46,803 bases of DNA from positions 1-46,803 of the forward strand of contig JAMORY010000020.1 in the NCBI GenBank assembly GCA_027063305.1. Reading direction: 5' to 3'. The position numbers were made by a program, and so were the translations under genes. This document shows, piece by piece, positions 15,723 through 23,794 of the stretch. This DNA comes from Sulfurovum sp. Lineage in GTDB: Bacteria > Campylobacterota > Campylobacteria > Campylobacterales > Sulfurovaceae. Numbering within the stretch: the first letter of the stretch is position 1; each line of letters opens with the position of its first letter. A model generated the notes under the pieces. The model saw only the letters and a program-made list of their open reading frames with translations, was not told the origin of the DNA and ran no database searches.

Positions 15723-15752
15723 TTGAGCCCTATGATTTTTCATAGGGCTCAA
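15723..15752. terminator. 12-bp perfect hairpin after the structured stretch
   Basis: TTGAGCCCTATG (15723-15734) and its exact complement (15741-15752) flank an ATTTTT loop. The stem is strong, but T residues precede it and none follow, so it may be a terminator of unusual type or part of the RNA fold. Confidence 0.5.
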
Positions 15753-15795
15753 GTGCTCTTCAAATTTCGCTCGATGCTCTGGATTGTACTTTGGT

Positions 15796-15813
15796 GTGGG
15801 GAATATGTGGGGA
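15796..15813. promoter_or_regulatory. Candidate right arm-type integrase site
   Basis: GTGGGGAATATGTGGGGA repeats GTGGGG with an 11-bp period and matches 419-436 at 15 of 18 positions, about 75 bp inside attR. See the left copy; function is inferred from position. Confidence 0.45.
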
Positions 15814-15882
15814 GAACGAGAATAGTAAAATAGCTTAAATGCTCTCAAGTTACGCTGTGTTGGGACTTAGTTTGGATTGTTT

Positions 15883-15909
15883 AAAATGGATGGCCGGGAG
15901 AGGGGGATT
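15883..15909. repeat. attR within the tRNA-Ser 3' end
   Basis: Positions 15889-15909 are identical to 257-277 and cover the CCA end, acceptor strand and part of the T-stem of tRNA-Ser. The crossover must lie inside this block. The tRNA is complete here because the element supplies the same 3' bases it displaces. Confidence 0.92.
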
Positions 15910-15978
15910 CGAACCCCCGGAGGTGTTACCCTCACCGGTTTTCAAGACCGGCACATTCGACCACTCTGACATCTCCCG
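15891..15978 (-). tRNA. tRNA-Ser(UGA)
   Basis: Read on the minus strand, this 88-nt cloverleaf has a CGGGAGA/TCTCCCG acceptor stem, a long variable arm as in all tRNA-Ser, a TGA anticodon in loop CTTGAAA, a GGTTCGAATCC T-loop region and an encoded CCA. It is the insertion site of the integrated element and the last of a four-tRNA unit. Confidence 0.96.
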
Positions 15979-16030
15979 ACAATAATAAGTAGAACGCAAT
16001 TTTACCGTAAAAAGATAAAATTAACATTTA

Positions 16031-16106
16031 TGGAGGAACCAGCCGGACTCGAACCGGCGAATAGCAGCTTTGCAGGCTGCGGCCTTACCAACTTGGCGAT
16101 GGTTCC
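16031..16106 (-). tRNA. tRNA-Cys(GCA)
   Basis: This 76-nt minus-strand cloverleaf has acceptor GGAACCA/TGGTTCC, anticodon GCA in loop CTGCAAA, T-loop GTTCGAGTC and encoded CCA. It is 13 nt upstream of tRNA-Leu in the sense of transcription order Gly-Leu-Cys-Ser. Confidence 0.96.
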
Positions 16107-16119
16107 AACAATACAAAGG

Positions 16120-16206
16120 TGGTACCCGGAGCCGGACTTGAACCGGCACGGTCGCAATGACCGGGGGATTTTAAGTCCCCTGTGTCTACCATTCCACCAC
16201 CCGGGC
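16120..16206 (-). tRNA. tRNA-Leu(UAA)
   Basis: This 87-nt minus-strand tRNA has a long variable arm, anticodon TAA in loop CTTAAAA, T-loop GTTCAAGTC and encoded CCA. Acceptor GCCCGGG pairs with TCCGGGT with G-U at both ends. It is second in the four-tRNA unit. Confidence 0.96.
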
Positions 16207-16297
16207 TTCATAGGTACCAAATATTTGTTAAATTCTAAAGAGCATCAAACATTTAAACGTCTGAGATTTTTTCTTAGGTAGTGTCTATTTTAAATAA

Positions 16298-16372
16298 TGG
16301 AGCGGGCGAACGGGATCGAACCGTCGACCCTCACCTTGGCAAGGTGATGCTCTACCGCTGAGCTACGCCCGC
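16298..16372 (-). tRNA. tRNA-Gly(GCC)
   Basis: This 75-nt minus-strand tRNA has acceptor GCGGGCG/CGCCCGC, anticodon GCC in loop TTGCCAA, T-loop GTTCGATCC and encoded CCA. It is the first gene of the Gly-Leu-Cys-Ser unit. Confidence 0.96.
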
Positions 16373-16416
16373 ATATCCATAACCAAATTCAAGCCAATGC
16401 TTAAAATTGGAGTGCG

Positions 16417-16422
16417 ATTATA
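16417..16422 (-). promoter_or_regulatory. -10 box of the four-tRNA unit
   Basis: The complement of 16417-16422 reads TATAAT, about 45 nt before the 5' end of tRNA-Gly and divergent from ilvD. No good -35 is visible, as is usual in this phylum. Confidence 0.55.
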
Positions 16423-16454
16423 ACCAATTTTTTTTTAAATGTAAATAGTATTTG

Positions 16455-16463
16455 TGATATAAT
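16455..16463 (+). promoter_or_regulatory. Extended -10 promoter of ilvD
   Basis: TGATATAAT (TG at 16455, TATAAT at 16458-16463) is an extended -10 box 28 bp before the ilvD start, preceded by a T-rich tract instead of a -35 box. Confidence 0.6.
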
Positions 16464-16491
16464 CTAAAAAATTACATAAAAAAGGCTCAAA

Positions 16492-18183
16492 ATGATGAGA
16501 AGTGATGAAATTAAACAAGGTTTTAACCGTGCACCTCACAGAAGTTTGCTTCGTGCTACCGGTGTCAAAGATGAAGATTTCAATAAACCCTTTATTGGTG
16601 TCGCCAACTCCTACATAGAGATCATTCCGGGGCATTTCTTCCTCAACAAAGTATCTGAGATCATTAAAGAGGAGATCAGAGCGAACGGATGTGTTCCTTT
16701 CGAGTTCAATACAATCGGTGTCGATGACGGGATTGCCATGGGACATGACGGGATGCTCTACTCTCTTCCCAGCCGTGAGATCATCGCAAACTCCATCGAA
16801 ACGGTCATGAATGCACATAAACTGGATGCAATGATCGCTATTCCTAACTGTGACAAGATCGTTCCAGGAATGATCATGGGAGCATTGCGTGTAGATGTGC
16901 CAACCGTATTTGTCTCGGGTGGACCAATGGCGGCAGGGCACCTCAAAGACGGTACGCCTATCGATCTTGCAACGGCATTTGAAGCGGTCGGACAGTATGA
17001 AGCGGGAGAGATCAACGAAGAGCAGTTGACAGAGATCGAGTGTAATGCCTGCCCAAGCGGCGGTTCATGTTCGGGAATGTTCACGGCAAACTCCATGAAC
17101 ACCCTTATGGAAGCGATGGGTATTGCCCTTCCGGGTAACGGGACGATCCTTGCATTGACACCAGAAAGAGAAGCACTCTACCGTAAAGCGGCCAGACGCA
17201 TTTGTGAGGTCGCCAAGGCCGATGCTGCCGAGCGTGAGAAGTTCAGACTAAGAAATATCTTGAATGAAAATGCCGTACGCAATGCTTTTGCAGTCGATAT
17301 GGCGATGGGAGGAAGTTCTAACACGGTACTTCATATGCTCGCCATCGCAAAAGAGGCAGATGTGGACTTCAACCTTAAAGATATCAATGCGATCAGCAAA
17401 CGCGTCTCTCACATTGCCAAGATCTCTCCGTCGCTAACCACTGTACATATGGAAGATATCAACAAAGCCGGTGGTGTCAGTGCGGTCATGCACGAGATGA
17501 GCAAACGTGGAGACGATATTCTCATCGATAATCCGACCATTACCGGAGAGAGCCTCTATGAGCGCATTAAAGATGCCAAAATCCTCGATACGGAGATCAT
17601 CCATACCATAGACAACCCTTACTCCGAAGTAGGCGGATTGGCAATTCTATACGGTAACCTTGCCCAGCAGGGTGCGGTGATCAAGACTGCAGGGATCACG
17701 GGAGATCGTGTCTTTACCGGTACGGCTGTCTGCTTTGATTCACAAGATGAAGCGATCGAAGGGATCATTAACGGTAAAGTTAAAGCTGGGAACGTTGTTG
17801 TGATCCGTTACGAAGGTCCAAAAGGCGGACCGGGTATGCAAGAGATGCTCTCTCCTACTTCACTCATTATGGGAATGGGTCTTGGCGATAAAGTAGCCCT
17901 TATTACTGACGGACGTTTCTCAGGGGCAACTAGAGGTGCAAGTATCGGTCATGTCAGTCCTGAAGCGGCAGAAGGTGGAATGATCGGACTGCTTAAAGAC
18001 GGGGATGAGATCCACATCGATGTAGACAATTACATTTTGGAGGTAAACCTTTCAGAAGAGGAGATCGCTCAACGTAAAGCGAACTTCACGCCACTTGTAA
18101 AACCACTGAAGAGCAGATGGCTCAGACAATACCGTGCACTTGTTACAAACGCCAGTAACGGTGCGGTACTTGAGGCTGAGTAA
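16492..18183 (+). CDS. ilvD: Dihydroxy-acid dehydratase
   Basis: This 563-residue cytosolic Fe-S enzyme dehydrates 2,3-dihydroxy acids to the 2-keto acids of valine, leucine and isoleucine. The family boxes are clear: [18 protein letters not shown] with a cluster Cys (about residue 122), [12 protein letters not shown] with further cluster cysteines, and near the end [12 protein letters not shown]. Length agrees with the family. The first two codons are both ATG (16492 and 16495), either of which could serve; the ribosome site is weak (AAAGGCTC). It stands alone with its own extended -10 promoter, divergent from the tRNA unit. Confidence 0.97.
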   Translation: MMRSDEIKQGFNRAPHRSLLRATGVKDEDFNKPFIGVANSYIEIIPGHFFLNKVSEIIKEEIRANGCVPFEFNTIGVDDGIAMGHDGMLYSLPSREIIANSIETVMNAHKLDAMIAIPNCDKIVPGMIMGALRVDVPTVFVSGGPMAAGHLKDGTPIDLATAFEAVGQYEAGEINEEQLTEIECNACPSGGSCSGMFTANSMNTLMEAMGIALPGNGTILALTPEREALYRKAARRICEVAKADAAEREKFRLRNILNENAVRNAFAVDMAMGGSSNTVLHMLAIAKEADVDFNLKDINAISKRVSHIAKISPSLTTVHMEDINKAGGVSAVMHEMSKRGDDILIDNPTITGESLYERIKDAKILDTEIIHTIDNPYSEVGGLAILYGNLAQQGAVIKTAGITGDRVFTGTAVCFDSQDEAIEGIINGKVKAGNVVVIRYEGPKGGPGMQEMLSPTSLIMGMGLGDKVALITDGRFSGATRGASIGHVSPEAAEGGMIGLLKDGDEIHIDVDNYILEVNLSEEEIAQRKANFTPLVKPLKSRWLRQYRALVTNASNGAVLEAE

Positions 18184-18202
18184 GCCTCTTTATCCTTTGA
18201 CA

Positions 18203-18270
18203 GGAAACCATAAAGGATTGTCCCTACACCATGCCTGTTTTAAATCGTAGGGGCAACCTTTATGGTTACC
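18203..18270. repeat. Imperfect 25-bp inverted repeat
   Basis: The arms 18203-18227 and 18247-18270 are near-complementary: GGAAACCATAAAGG and TTGTCCCTAC against GTAGGGGCAACC and TTTATGGTTACC, with a 19-bp loop. It follows ilvD and resembles small mobile palindromic units ending GTAGGGG. It could also terminate ilvD. The rest of the 211-bp gap to the next gene shows nothing clear. Confidence 0.5.
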
Positions 18271-18394
18271 CTCTTTCCGATTAAGCCTATTCACACAAAA
18301 TTGTCTTCTATAGAAAATGACTTGTTAGGGAAGAGTAAAGAGGAAATTTCTAAACGCTAAGTACTAAGCACCCAACGCTCTTTCGAAGGAACCT

Positions 18395-19363
18395 TTAAAG
18401 GGATGCGACCCGTCTTCCACCTTTAAAGCGCTGACTGTAGAAAGGTTTGTTCAGACTGGTAATCACCACTTTTTTCTTTGCAGAACTTGCATGAATGAAC
18501 TTTCCATTCCCGATATAGATACCTACATGGTTTACATAACCCCTACGTCGCTTAGATGTATCAAAAAATACAAGATCTCCCGGTTTTAATTCACTACGGC
18601 TTACATATTTTCCATATTTGGACTGTTCTATTGCACGTCTTGGAATATGAATACCGTTTGCTTTACAGACATATGAGGTCAAACCCGAGCAATCAAAGGT
18701 ATTTTTTTGCCCTACTGCACCCCAGACATAGCGCTTCCCTAGCTTTTTCTTTGCCAACTCAATGATCTTTTGGGATTTTGCAGAGAGTGTATGCTCTTTT
18801 TTGTGGTTCGAACCAAAAACGATATCGCTTAGCGAATAACGATGCGCTTGCTGTCGTTTCTTCTCTTTTTTAGGTGCGATATGACGCTGAGAGATCAATG
18901 TTCTAGCCAATTTTTTCTCTTGATCCCTCACTCTCTTTTTTGCCAAATGCATAGAGCGAGGTGTATTTTTCACTACAGGAAGCGTTAATCTTTGTCCATA
19001 CTTCAGCATATCTTTCTTTGAAAGGCCATTTGCTTCTCTGATCGCTGATACCGTAGTATGATAACATTTGGCGATGCCTATAAGCGTATCACCTTTCTTA
19101 ACGGTATATGTGCTTTTTTTAATATGTTTCCGCACACTTTTCGTCCCTTTTACGGGTATCTTGATCGCTTGTCCTATTTTTAGAACCTTATCTCGCTTGA
19201 TATGATTGACCTGACATAGTGTATCGATCGTTGTATGGTTCTTCTTTGCGATCGTATAGAGAGATTCCCCGCTCTTTACAGTATGTTTTATTGTCTTTGT
19301 TGTTGCGTGTGCCGTAATGGTCGCAACTGAGAGAGGAAGCAGTAATTTGTATAACCGTTTCAT
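18395..19363 (-). CDS. LysM-NlpC/P60 peptidoglycan endopeptidase
   Basis: This 322-residue exported enzyme probably cuts peptide bridges in peptidoglycan. A signal peptide (MKRLYKLLLPLSVATITAHA) is followed by two LysM wall-binding repeats (HTVKSGESLYTIAKK, about 28-72, and YTVKKGDTLIGIAKC, about 86-130), a basic linker, and the NlpC/P60 domain (about 205-322). Its catalytic Cys is in FDCSGLTSYV, the first His in VNHVGIYIG and the second polar residue in FIHASS. ATG 19363 is preceded by AAGGAGG. It is read in the same direction as infC and thrS but 180 bp downstream, so is probably separate. It takes the place usually held by rpmI-rplT after infC. Confidence 0.93.
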   Translation of the reverse strand: MKRLYKLLLPLSVATITAHATTKTIKHTVKSGESLYTIAKKNHTTIDTLCQVNHIKRDKVLKIGQAIKIPVKGTKSVRKHIKKSTYTVKKGDTLIGIAKCYHTTVSAIREANGLSKKDMLKYGQRLTLPVVKNTPRSMHLAKKRVRDQEKKLARTLISQRHIAPKKEKKRQQAHRYSLSDIVFGSNHKKEHTLSAKSQKIIELAKKKLGKRYVWGAVGQKNTFDCSGLTSYVCKANGIHIPRRAIEQSKYGKYVSRSELKPGDLVFFDTSKRRRGYVNHVGIYIGNGKFIHASSAKKKVVITSLNKPFYSQRFKGGRRVASL

Positions 19364-19543
19364 GATGACCCTCCTTGAAAATCCTCAGAAACACTCCATA
19401 GTGAGTGTCTATACTAAATAATATAGTAACCTATATAAGCATTATAACTTCATAGCATTAATAAAGAATTAACTCTAACTTAGCGGGCAATAAGATATAG
19501 GGGAAGAGATAGATATTCCCTCCTCTCAAAAGAGAGGGAGAAG

Positions 19544-20095
19544 TTATTTTTTTAGCGGTGTAACGTACATATTGATGTAGCGTCCCTCTTGCTTTGGAGG
19601 AGACTCCAATTGTGCGATATCTTCAAGCATCGGCCATACACGGTTCAGTACTTCCACTCCCCATTCAGGATTGGCCATTTCACGTCCTCTTAGGAAGACC
19701 CTTAGCTTCACATGCTTCCCTTTCTCAAGGAATTCACGTGCATGTTTGACTTTGTAGGCAATGTCGTTCTCAGCGATCTTACAAGAGAATTTCACCTCTT
19801 TGACCTCGATCTTCTTCTGATTCTTTCTCGCCTCTTTTTTCTTCTTCTCTAACTGGTATTTGTGTTTACCGTAGTCCATTACTTTCGCAACAGGGGGCTT
19901 GGCATCCGGTGATACAAGCACAAGATCCAATCCTCTCTCTTCAGCGATCTTCAGCGCTTCCTCGCGAGAGATGATACCAAACTGCTCTCCGTCGTCACTT
20001 AGGACTCTAAGCTCGCTTGCTCTGATAGCCTCATTCATAATGGTGCTGTCAGGTTTCTTTCTACCCCTGTTGTTTCTATCGTTTTGTCTACTCAA
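19544..20095 (-). CDS. infC: Translation initiation factor IF-3 (TTG start)
   Basis: This 183-residue IF-3 binds the 30S subunit and proofreads start-codon choice. Both domains are present: N-terminal (residues 16-85, ending [15 protein letters not shown], the family signature) and C-terminal (95-183, [21 protein letters not shown], then [13 protein letters not shown]). The start is TTG 20095, four bases into the end of thrS (overlap TTGA), with AAGGA six bases upstream. IF-3 rejects poor start codons, and E. coli infC likewise uses a rare start for feedback, so autoregulation is likely. rpmI and rplT, usual partners, do not follow. Confidence 0.96.
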   Translation of the reverse strand: MSRQNDRNNRGRKKPDSTIMNEAIRASELRVLSDDGEQFGIISREEALKIAEERGLDLVLVSPDAKPPVAKVMDYGKHKYQLEKKKKEARKNQKKIEVKEVKFSCKIAENDIAYKVKHAREFLEKGKHVKLRVFLRGREMANPEWGVEVLNRVWPMLEDIAQLESPPKQEGRYINMYVTPLKK

Positions 20096-21906
20096 ATTTT
20101 TCCTTCTTGAAGTTGTTTAGTTAATTCTACCATAAATTCGTCTTGTGTAAGATTATATTGTTCTCTTGTACGTCTATTTCTAATTGCGACCGTATTATTG
20201 GCCACCTCTTCGTCCCCAATGATCACAACATACGGTACACGTTGCTTTTCTGCCGTTCTAATACGCTTGTTAAGAGAATCGTTCTTATCGTACACTTCCG
20301 CATCTATCCCCTCCAGGCGCAGTTTTTTCTTAAGCGCATAGGCATAATCGGCATGCGAATCGCTGATCGGTACGAAAATTACCTGTGTCGGCGCAAGGAA
20401 GAACGGAAACTCCCCTGCATAGTGTTCGGTCAAGATACCGATGAAACGTTCAAAACTTCCTAAAATCGCACGGTGAATCATCACTGGACGTTTACGGCTG
20501 TTATCTTCAGCCACATACTCCACTTCAAAACGCTCAGGGAGGTTAAAGTCTACTTGGATCGTTCCGCACTGCCACTTACGACCGATCGCATCAGTGATCT
20601 TAATGTCGATCTTTGGTCCATAGAAGGCTCCTCCACCCTCATCGATGGTGTAAGGGAGATTGTTTCCTTCAAGTGCATCTTTAAGCCCTTGTGTCGCCAT
20701 TTCCCATACGGCATCCTCTCCAATCGCTTTTTCCGGTTTGGTTGCAATCTCCATGGTATATTCGAACCCAAAGAGCTTCATGACGCTATCTACAAACTCA
20801 ACCACTTCCAGTACTTCTGATGCAATCTGCTCAGGCGTACAGAAGATATGCGCATCATCCTGAGTGAACTCTCTTACACGAAGCAGTCCATGCAATACCC
20901 CTGACTTTTCATGTCTATGCACCACACCATACTCATAATAACGTAACGGAAGATCTCGATAAGACTTCTGTGTCTGCTTGAAGATCTGGATGTGACCGAT
21001 ACAGTTCATCGGCTTGATCCCATACTCCTGCTCATCAATCGTGGTCAGATACATATTCTCCCCGTAGCAGGCATAATGTCCGGATATACGCCACATATCG
21101 GCTTTCAGGATCTCCGGCCCTCTGACAGGCTCATAGTCTCTGACAAGGTGTGCTTTATGAAGGATCTGCTCCAGCTTATAGCGTAACCTTGCTCCTTTAG
21201 GCATCCAGAACGGCAATCCTGCACCGGACTCTTCATTGAACATAAAGAGCTCCATCTCCGCACCGATCTTCCTATGATCACGTTTCTTCGCCTCTTCAAG
21301 CATGGTCACATACGATTTAAGCGCCTCTTTGGTCGCAAATGCCACACCGTAGATACGTGTGAGCATCTCCGCTTTCTCATCTCCGCCAAGGTAGGCACCT
21401 GCCACACGTGTAAGCTTGAAGTTGTTCAAAAAGCGTAGTGCCGGAACGTGAGGCCCGCGACAAAGGTCTTCGAACTCCCCTTGCTTATAGATAGAGACCG
21501 TCTCATCCGGAATACGTGAAAGTACCGCCTGTTTAAGGTCGTCATTTTTGAACTTTTCAAGCGCCTCCTCTTTAGATATCTCATATTTTTCGATCTTGTA
21601 CTTCTTCTTGATGAGCTCTTTCATCTTCTTTTCGATCTTTTTAAGATCCTCTTCTCCGATCTTTTCATCGACACGGAAGTCATAATAGAAGCCTTCATCT
21701 ACCACAGGACCGACAAAGAACTTGGCATTAGGGTAAAGCTCTGCAATCGCCTGCGCCATCAAGTGTGCCGTAGAGTGGCGGATGATCTCCAGCGCTTTTT
21801 CACTGTTGTCATACTCAATAGGGGTTGCGCTACAGTTCTCCCCCGCACTTTGGGTATCAATAATATTGCCTTGGTCATCTAGGTAACCGATAAGATTCTC
21901 ACTCAA
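20092..21906 (-). CDS. thrS: Threonyl-tRNA synthetase (TTG start)
   Basis: This 604-residue enzyme charges tRNA-Thr. It has the editing domain (about residues 40-220, [11 protein letters not shown] and DLCRGPHVP), the class II catalytic core with zinc ligands in [11 protein letters not shown] and motif 2 [14 protein letters not shown], and a C-terminal anticodon-binding domain (about 500-604, [11 protein letters not shown]). The N-terminal TGS domain found in most bacteria is short or missing, as in Campylobacter and Helicobacter. The start is TTG at 21906 with AAAGG nine bases upstream. Translation is coupled to infC by a four-base overlap. Confidence 0.96.
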   Translation of the reverse strand: MSENLIGYLDDQGNIIDTQSAGENCSATPIEYDNSEKALEIIRHSTAHLMAQAIAELYPNAKFFVGPVVDEGFYYDFRVDEKIGEEDLKKIEKKMKELIKKKYKIEKYEISKEEALEKFKNDDLKQAVLSRIPDETVSIYKQGEFEDLCRGPHVPALRFLNNFKLTRVAGAYLGGDEKAEMLTRIYGVAFATKEALKSYVTMLEEAKKRDHRKIGAEMELFMFNEESGAGLPFWMPKGARLRYKLEQILHKAHLVRDYEPVRGPEILKADMWRISGHYACYGENMYLTTIDEQEYGIKPMNCIGHIQIFKQTQKSYRDLPLRYYEYGVVHRHEKSGVLHGLLRVREFTQDDAHIFCTPEQIASEVLEVVEFVDSVMKLFGFEYTMEIATKPEKAIGEDAVWEMATQGLKDALEGNNLPYTIDEGGGAFYGPKIDIKITDAIGRKWQCGTIQVDFNLPERFEVEYVAEDNSRKRPVMIHRAILGSFERFIGILTEHYAGEFPFFLAPTQVIFVPISDSHADYAYALKKKLRLEGIDAEVYDKNDSLNKRIRTAEKQRVPYVVIIGDEEVANNTVAIRNRRTREQYNLTQDEFMVELTKQLQEGKI

Positions 21907-22039
21907 AATAAGCCTTTGTATGTGGTATATGGCACATGCGAAACTAGGCTATGTGCACTAAAATGGGGTTATTATAGCTAAAATCTACTTTATTTTTTGG
22001 GGAAGAAGGTAAAGCGAGGGAGAAAGAGAGAAGCGCCTC

Positions 22040-23116
22040 TTAACGCTTAAGGTTCTCCTCTTTCTGCTCTTCTGTGATCTCATGATAGAAATAGTGGTAA
22101 CGATCCGGATCTTTTTTTGCCGTATACATCGCTTCATCGGCATATTTTGCCAACATCATCGCCGTACGGTTATCATCAGGGAAATAGCTGATACCGATAC
22201 TCAGCTCGATCGGTACGATAATACTACCAACTTTATGCCGACCGATCACATTATGTTCTAGTTTAGCAAGGAACTTATCCATATAGACACGCTTACGCTT
22301 TGTAATGATCACGAACTCATCCCCACCCAGTCTAGCAAGGAAATCATCCTCTTCGATATTCTCAGATAGTCTACGTGCCACCTCTTTGAGTACTTCATCC
22401 CCTACATGATGTCCATGTGTGTCATTGATCGCTTTAAACTTGTTCAGATCGATGAACAGAAGTGCGAACGGTTCTTTCTCCGTGATCAGACGTTTCATCA
22501 TCTCTTTATATTGCTTACGGTTCGCTATTCCCGTTAACTCATCATAGTTCGCATCATAAGTAACATCGTTCAACGTTTTTGCCAACTCATGATTCTCCTC
22601 ATGCACACGGGTAATGAACTTCAAATAGAACAACGGGATCAAGAACGTCGTAATAGCAAAAGTCGCGATGATATTACTATGCTCTTTCCAGTAAGGAGAA
22701 TAGAGTAACAGTGCGATCCACGAGACCCCCGCGAACATCAAACTGGTATAGAAGTAAGATATCCCAAAGCTCAATCCACTACGCATTACGATCAAGATAT
22801 AGAGAGGAAAGAAGAATAGCCCATTCTCTCCAAACGTCATGATAAGGAACGTAAGAACCCCTAGATCCGCCAAGATCAAAAGGTTCTTACGTACTGCGAT
22901 CAGTGTTCCCGGAAAAGACGAAATGAAGTAGTAGTGTGCCATTGAAAAGAGCAACAATACCAATAGCGTAAATCCTGAAAGGACAACATTTTCTGCAAAC
23001 GTACCACTTGTCTGTCCTGCAATAACAAAAGATAAGAGCGTCAATACGACAAGAGCGATAAACCTATCGCTTGCATACTTTCGCTCTTCTTGATAATAGA
23101 TATTATCTGTGAGCAT
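22040..23116 (-). CDS. Membrane-bound diguanylate cyclase
   Basis: This 358-residue protein makes cyclic di-GMP from GTP. The N-terminal 190 residues hold about six hydrophobic segments, the first near residues 19-38 (IALVVLTLLSFVIAG), so it sits in the inner membrane and may sense a signal there. A GGDEF domain fills residues 195-350: NYDELTGIANRK, FIDLNKFKAINDTHGHHVGD, then the intact active site LARLGGDEFVII. The inhibitory RxxD site normally just before the active loop is replaced by EEDD, so product inhibition may be absent. It stands alone between thrS and ppnP. Confidence 0.92.
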   Translation of the reverse strand: MLTDNIYYQEERKYASDRFIALVVLTLLSFVIAGQTSGTFAENVVLSGFTLLVLLLFSMAHYYFISSFPGTLIAVRKNLLILADLGVLTFLIMTFGENGLFFFPLYILIVMRSGLSFGISYFYTSLMFAGVSWIALLLYSPYWKEHSNIIATFAITTFLIPLFYLKFITRVHEENHELAKTLNDVTYDANYDELTGIANRKQYKEMMKRLITEKEPFALLFIDLNKFKAINDTHGHHVGDEVLKEVARRLSENIEEDDFLARLGGDEFVIITKRKRVYMDKFLAKLEHNVIGRHKVGSIIVPIELSIGISYFPDDNRTAMMLAKYADEAMYTAKKDPDRYHYFYHEITEEQKEENLKR

Positions 23117-23263
23117 AAACCAATCCTTATTCCTAAAAGTTTATATTTTCCTGTGACCTTCATAAGAAGGGTATACCGCTTTCTATGCTACCACCCTGAT
23201 GATAGCAGTATCCGCTCTATTTTAACATAGGAACATAACCTCTCTATTACCTGTACCTGATAA

Positions 23264-23578
23264 TTAGAGGTATGAGCAGCAGTAATCTGTAATAGATTCC
23301 ACCTTTATATTAAAACTGCTTTTTGCCGGGACACTGAATGAACCTCCCCCTTCAATATGTTCCCACTCATCTGAACCGGGAAGCTGTACATGAACGTCTC
23401 CTGAGGTGATCTCCATTAATTCTGCAGCATCCGTTGAAAATGTATATTCACCAGGAAGCATGAAACCCAATGTCTTTTTAGTTCCGTCTGCAAAAATAAC
23501 TGTACGGCTTGTTACCGCACCGTCAAAATAACTGTTACCCTCTACTTCAACAGTAACGTTCTCAAATACTTTTTTCAT
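23264..23578 (-). CDS. ppnP: Pyrimidine/purine nucleoside phosphorylase
   Basis: This 104-residue cupin-fold protein matches the PpnP (formerly DUF1255, YaiE) family, which phosphorolyses several nucleosides. The family patterns are clear: YFDGAVTSRTVIFADGTKKTLG, MLPGEYTF, ELMEITSGDV, LPGSDEW, FSVPAKSSF and the C-terminal DYCCSYL. The length equals the family norm. ATG 23578 is preceded by AAAGGAA. It lies alone; the 216-bp gap to nrdA holds nothing I can name. Confidence 0.93.
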   Translation of the reverse strand: MKKVFENVTVEVEGNSYFDGAVTSRTVIFADGTKKTLGFMLPGEYTFSTDAAELMEITSGDVHVQLPGSDEWEHIEGGGSFSVPAKSSFNIKVESITDYCCSYL

Positions 23579-23794
23579 AACGCTAAATTCCTTTTTTGGA
23601 AAATTATAACTAAAGAATATAAAATCGTATATTTAGAGCTTCAAAATAAGCCTCTTTTTTATTTTTTGAATACCAAGGCTTAAAAAAGGTACAAAAATTG
23701 ATTATTCGGCGTTTTAGATAGGTTTTTATGGATTTTTAGTTTTTTGGGGAGAAAATGGAGGGAGAACATATCTCCGCTCCCAAAAAAGGAAGGA

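Larger units (their letters stand above)
257..15909. mobile_element. Integrative mobilizable element in tRNA-Ser(UGA)
   Basis: The element is bounded by a 21-bp direct repeat of the tRNA-Ser 3' end. It begins with a tyrosine recombinase and carries an AlpA-like HTH gene, a MobC-like gene and a MOBP relaxase, so it can probably excise and be mobilized. No VirB/TraG-type transfer genes are visible, so it would need a helper conjugative element. Base use is clearly more AT-rich than the chromosome to the right. The cargo is a five-gene presumed defence operon, an amidoligase/cyclotransferase module, an XRE/GAF-like pair and small unknown genes. The complete tRNA is rebuilt at the right junction, so insertion leaves it functional. 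Confidence 0.9.

Noticed and set aside
15385-15752. A tmRNA, RNase P RNA or group II intron domain V
   Set aside because: No tag-peptide frame or CCA-ended acceptor, no conserved RNase P boxes, and the 12-bp hairpin lacks the bulge and AGC triad arrangement of domain V.
16030-16281. An 83-residue plus-strand frame over the tRNA-Cys and tRNA-Leu genes (and its 72-residue antisense frame)
   Set aside because: It is made entirely of antisense tRNA sequence, a well-known source of false protein calls.
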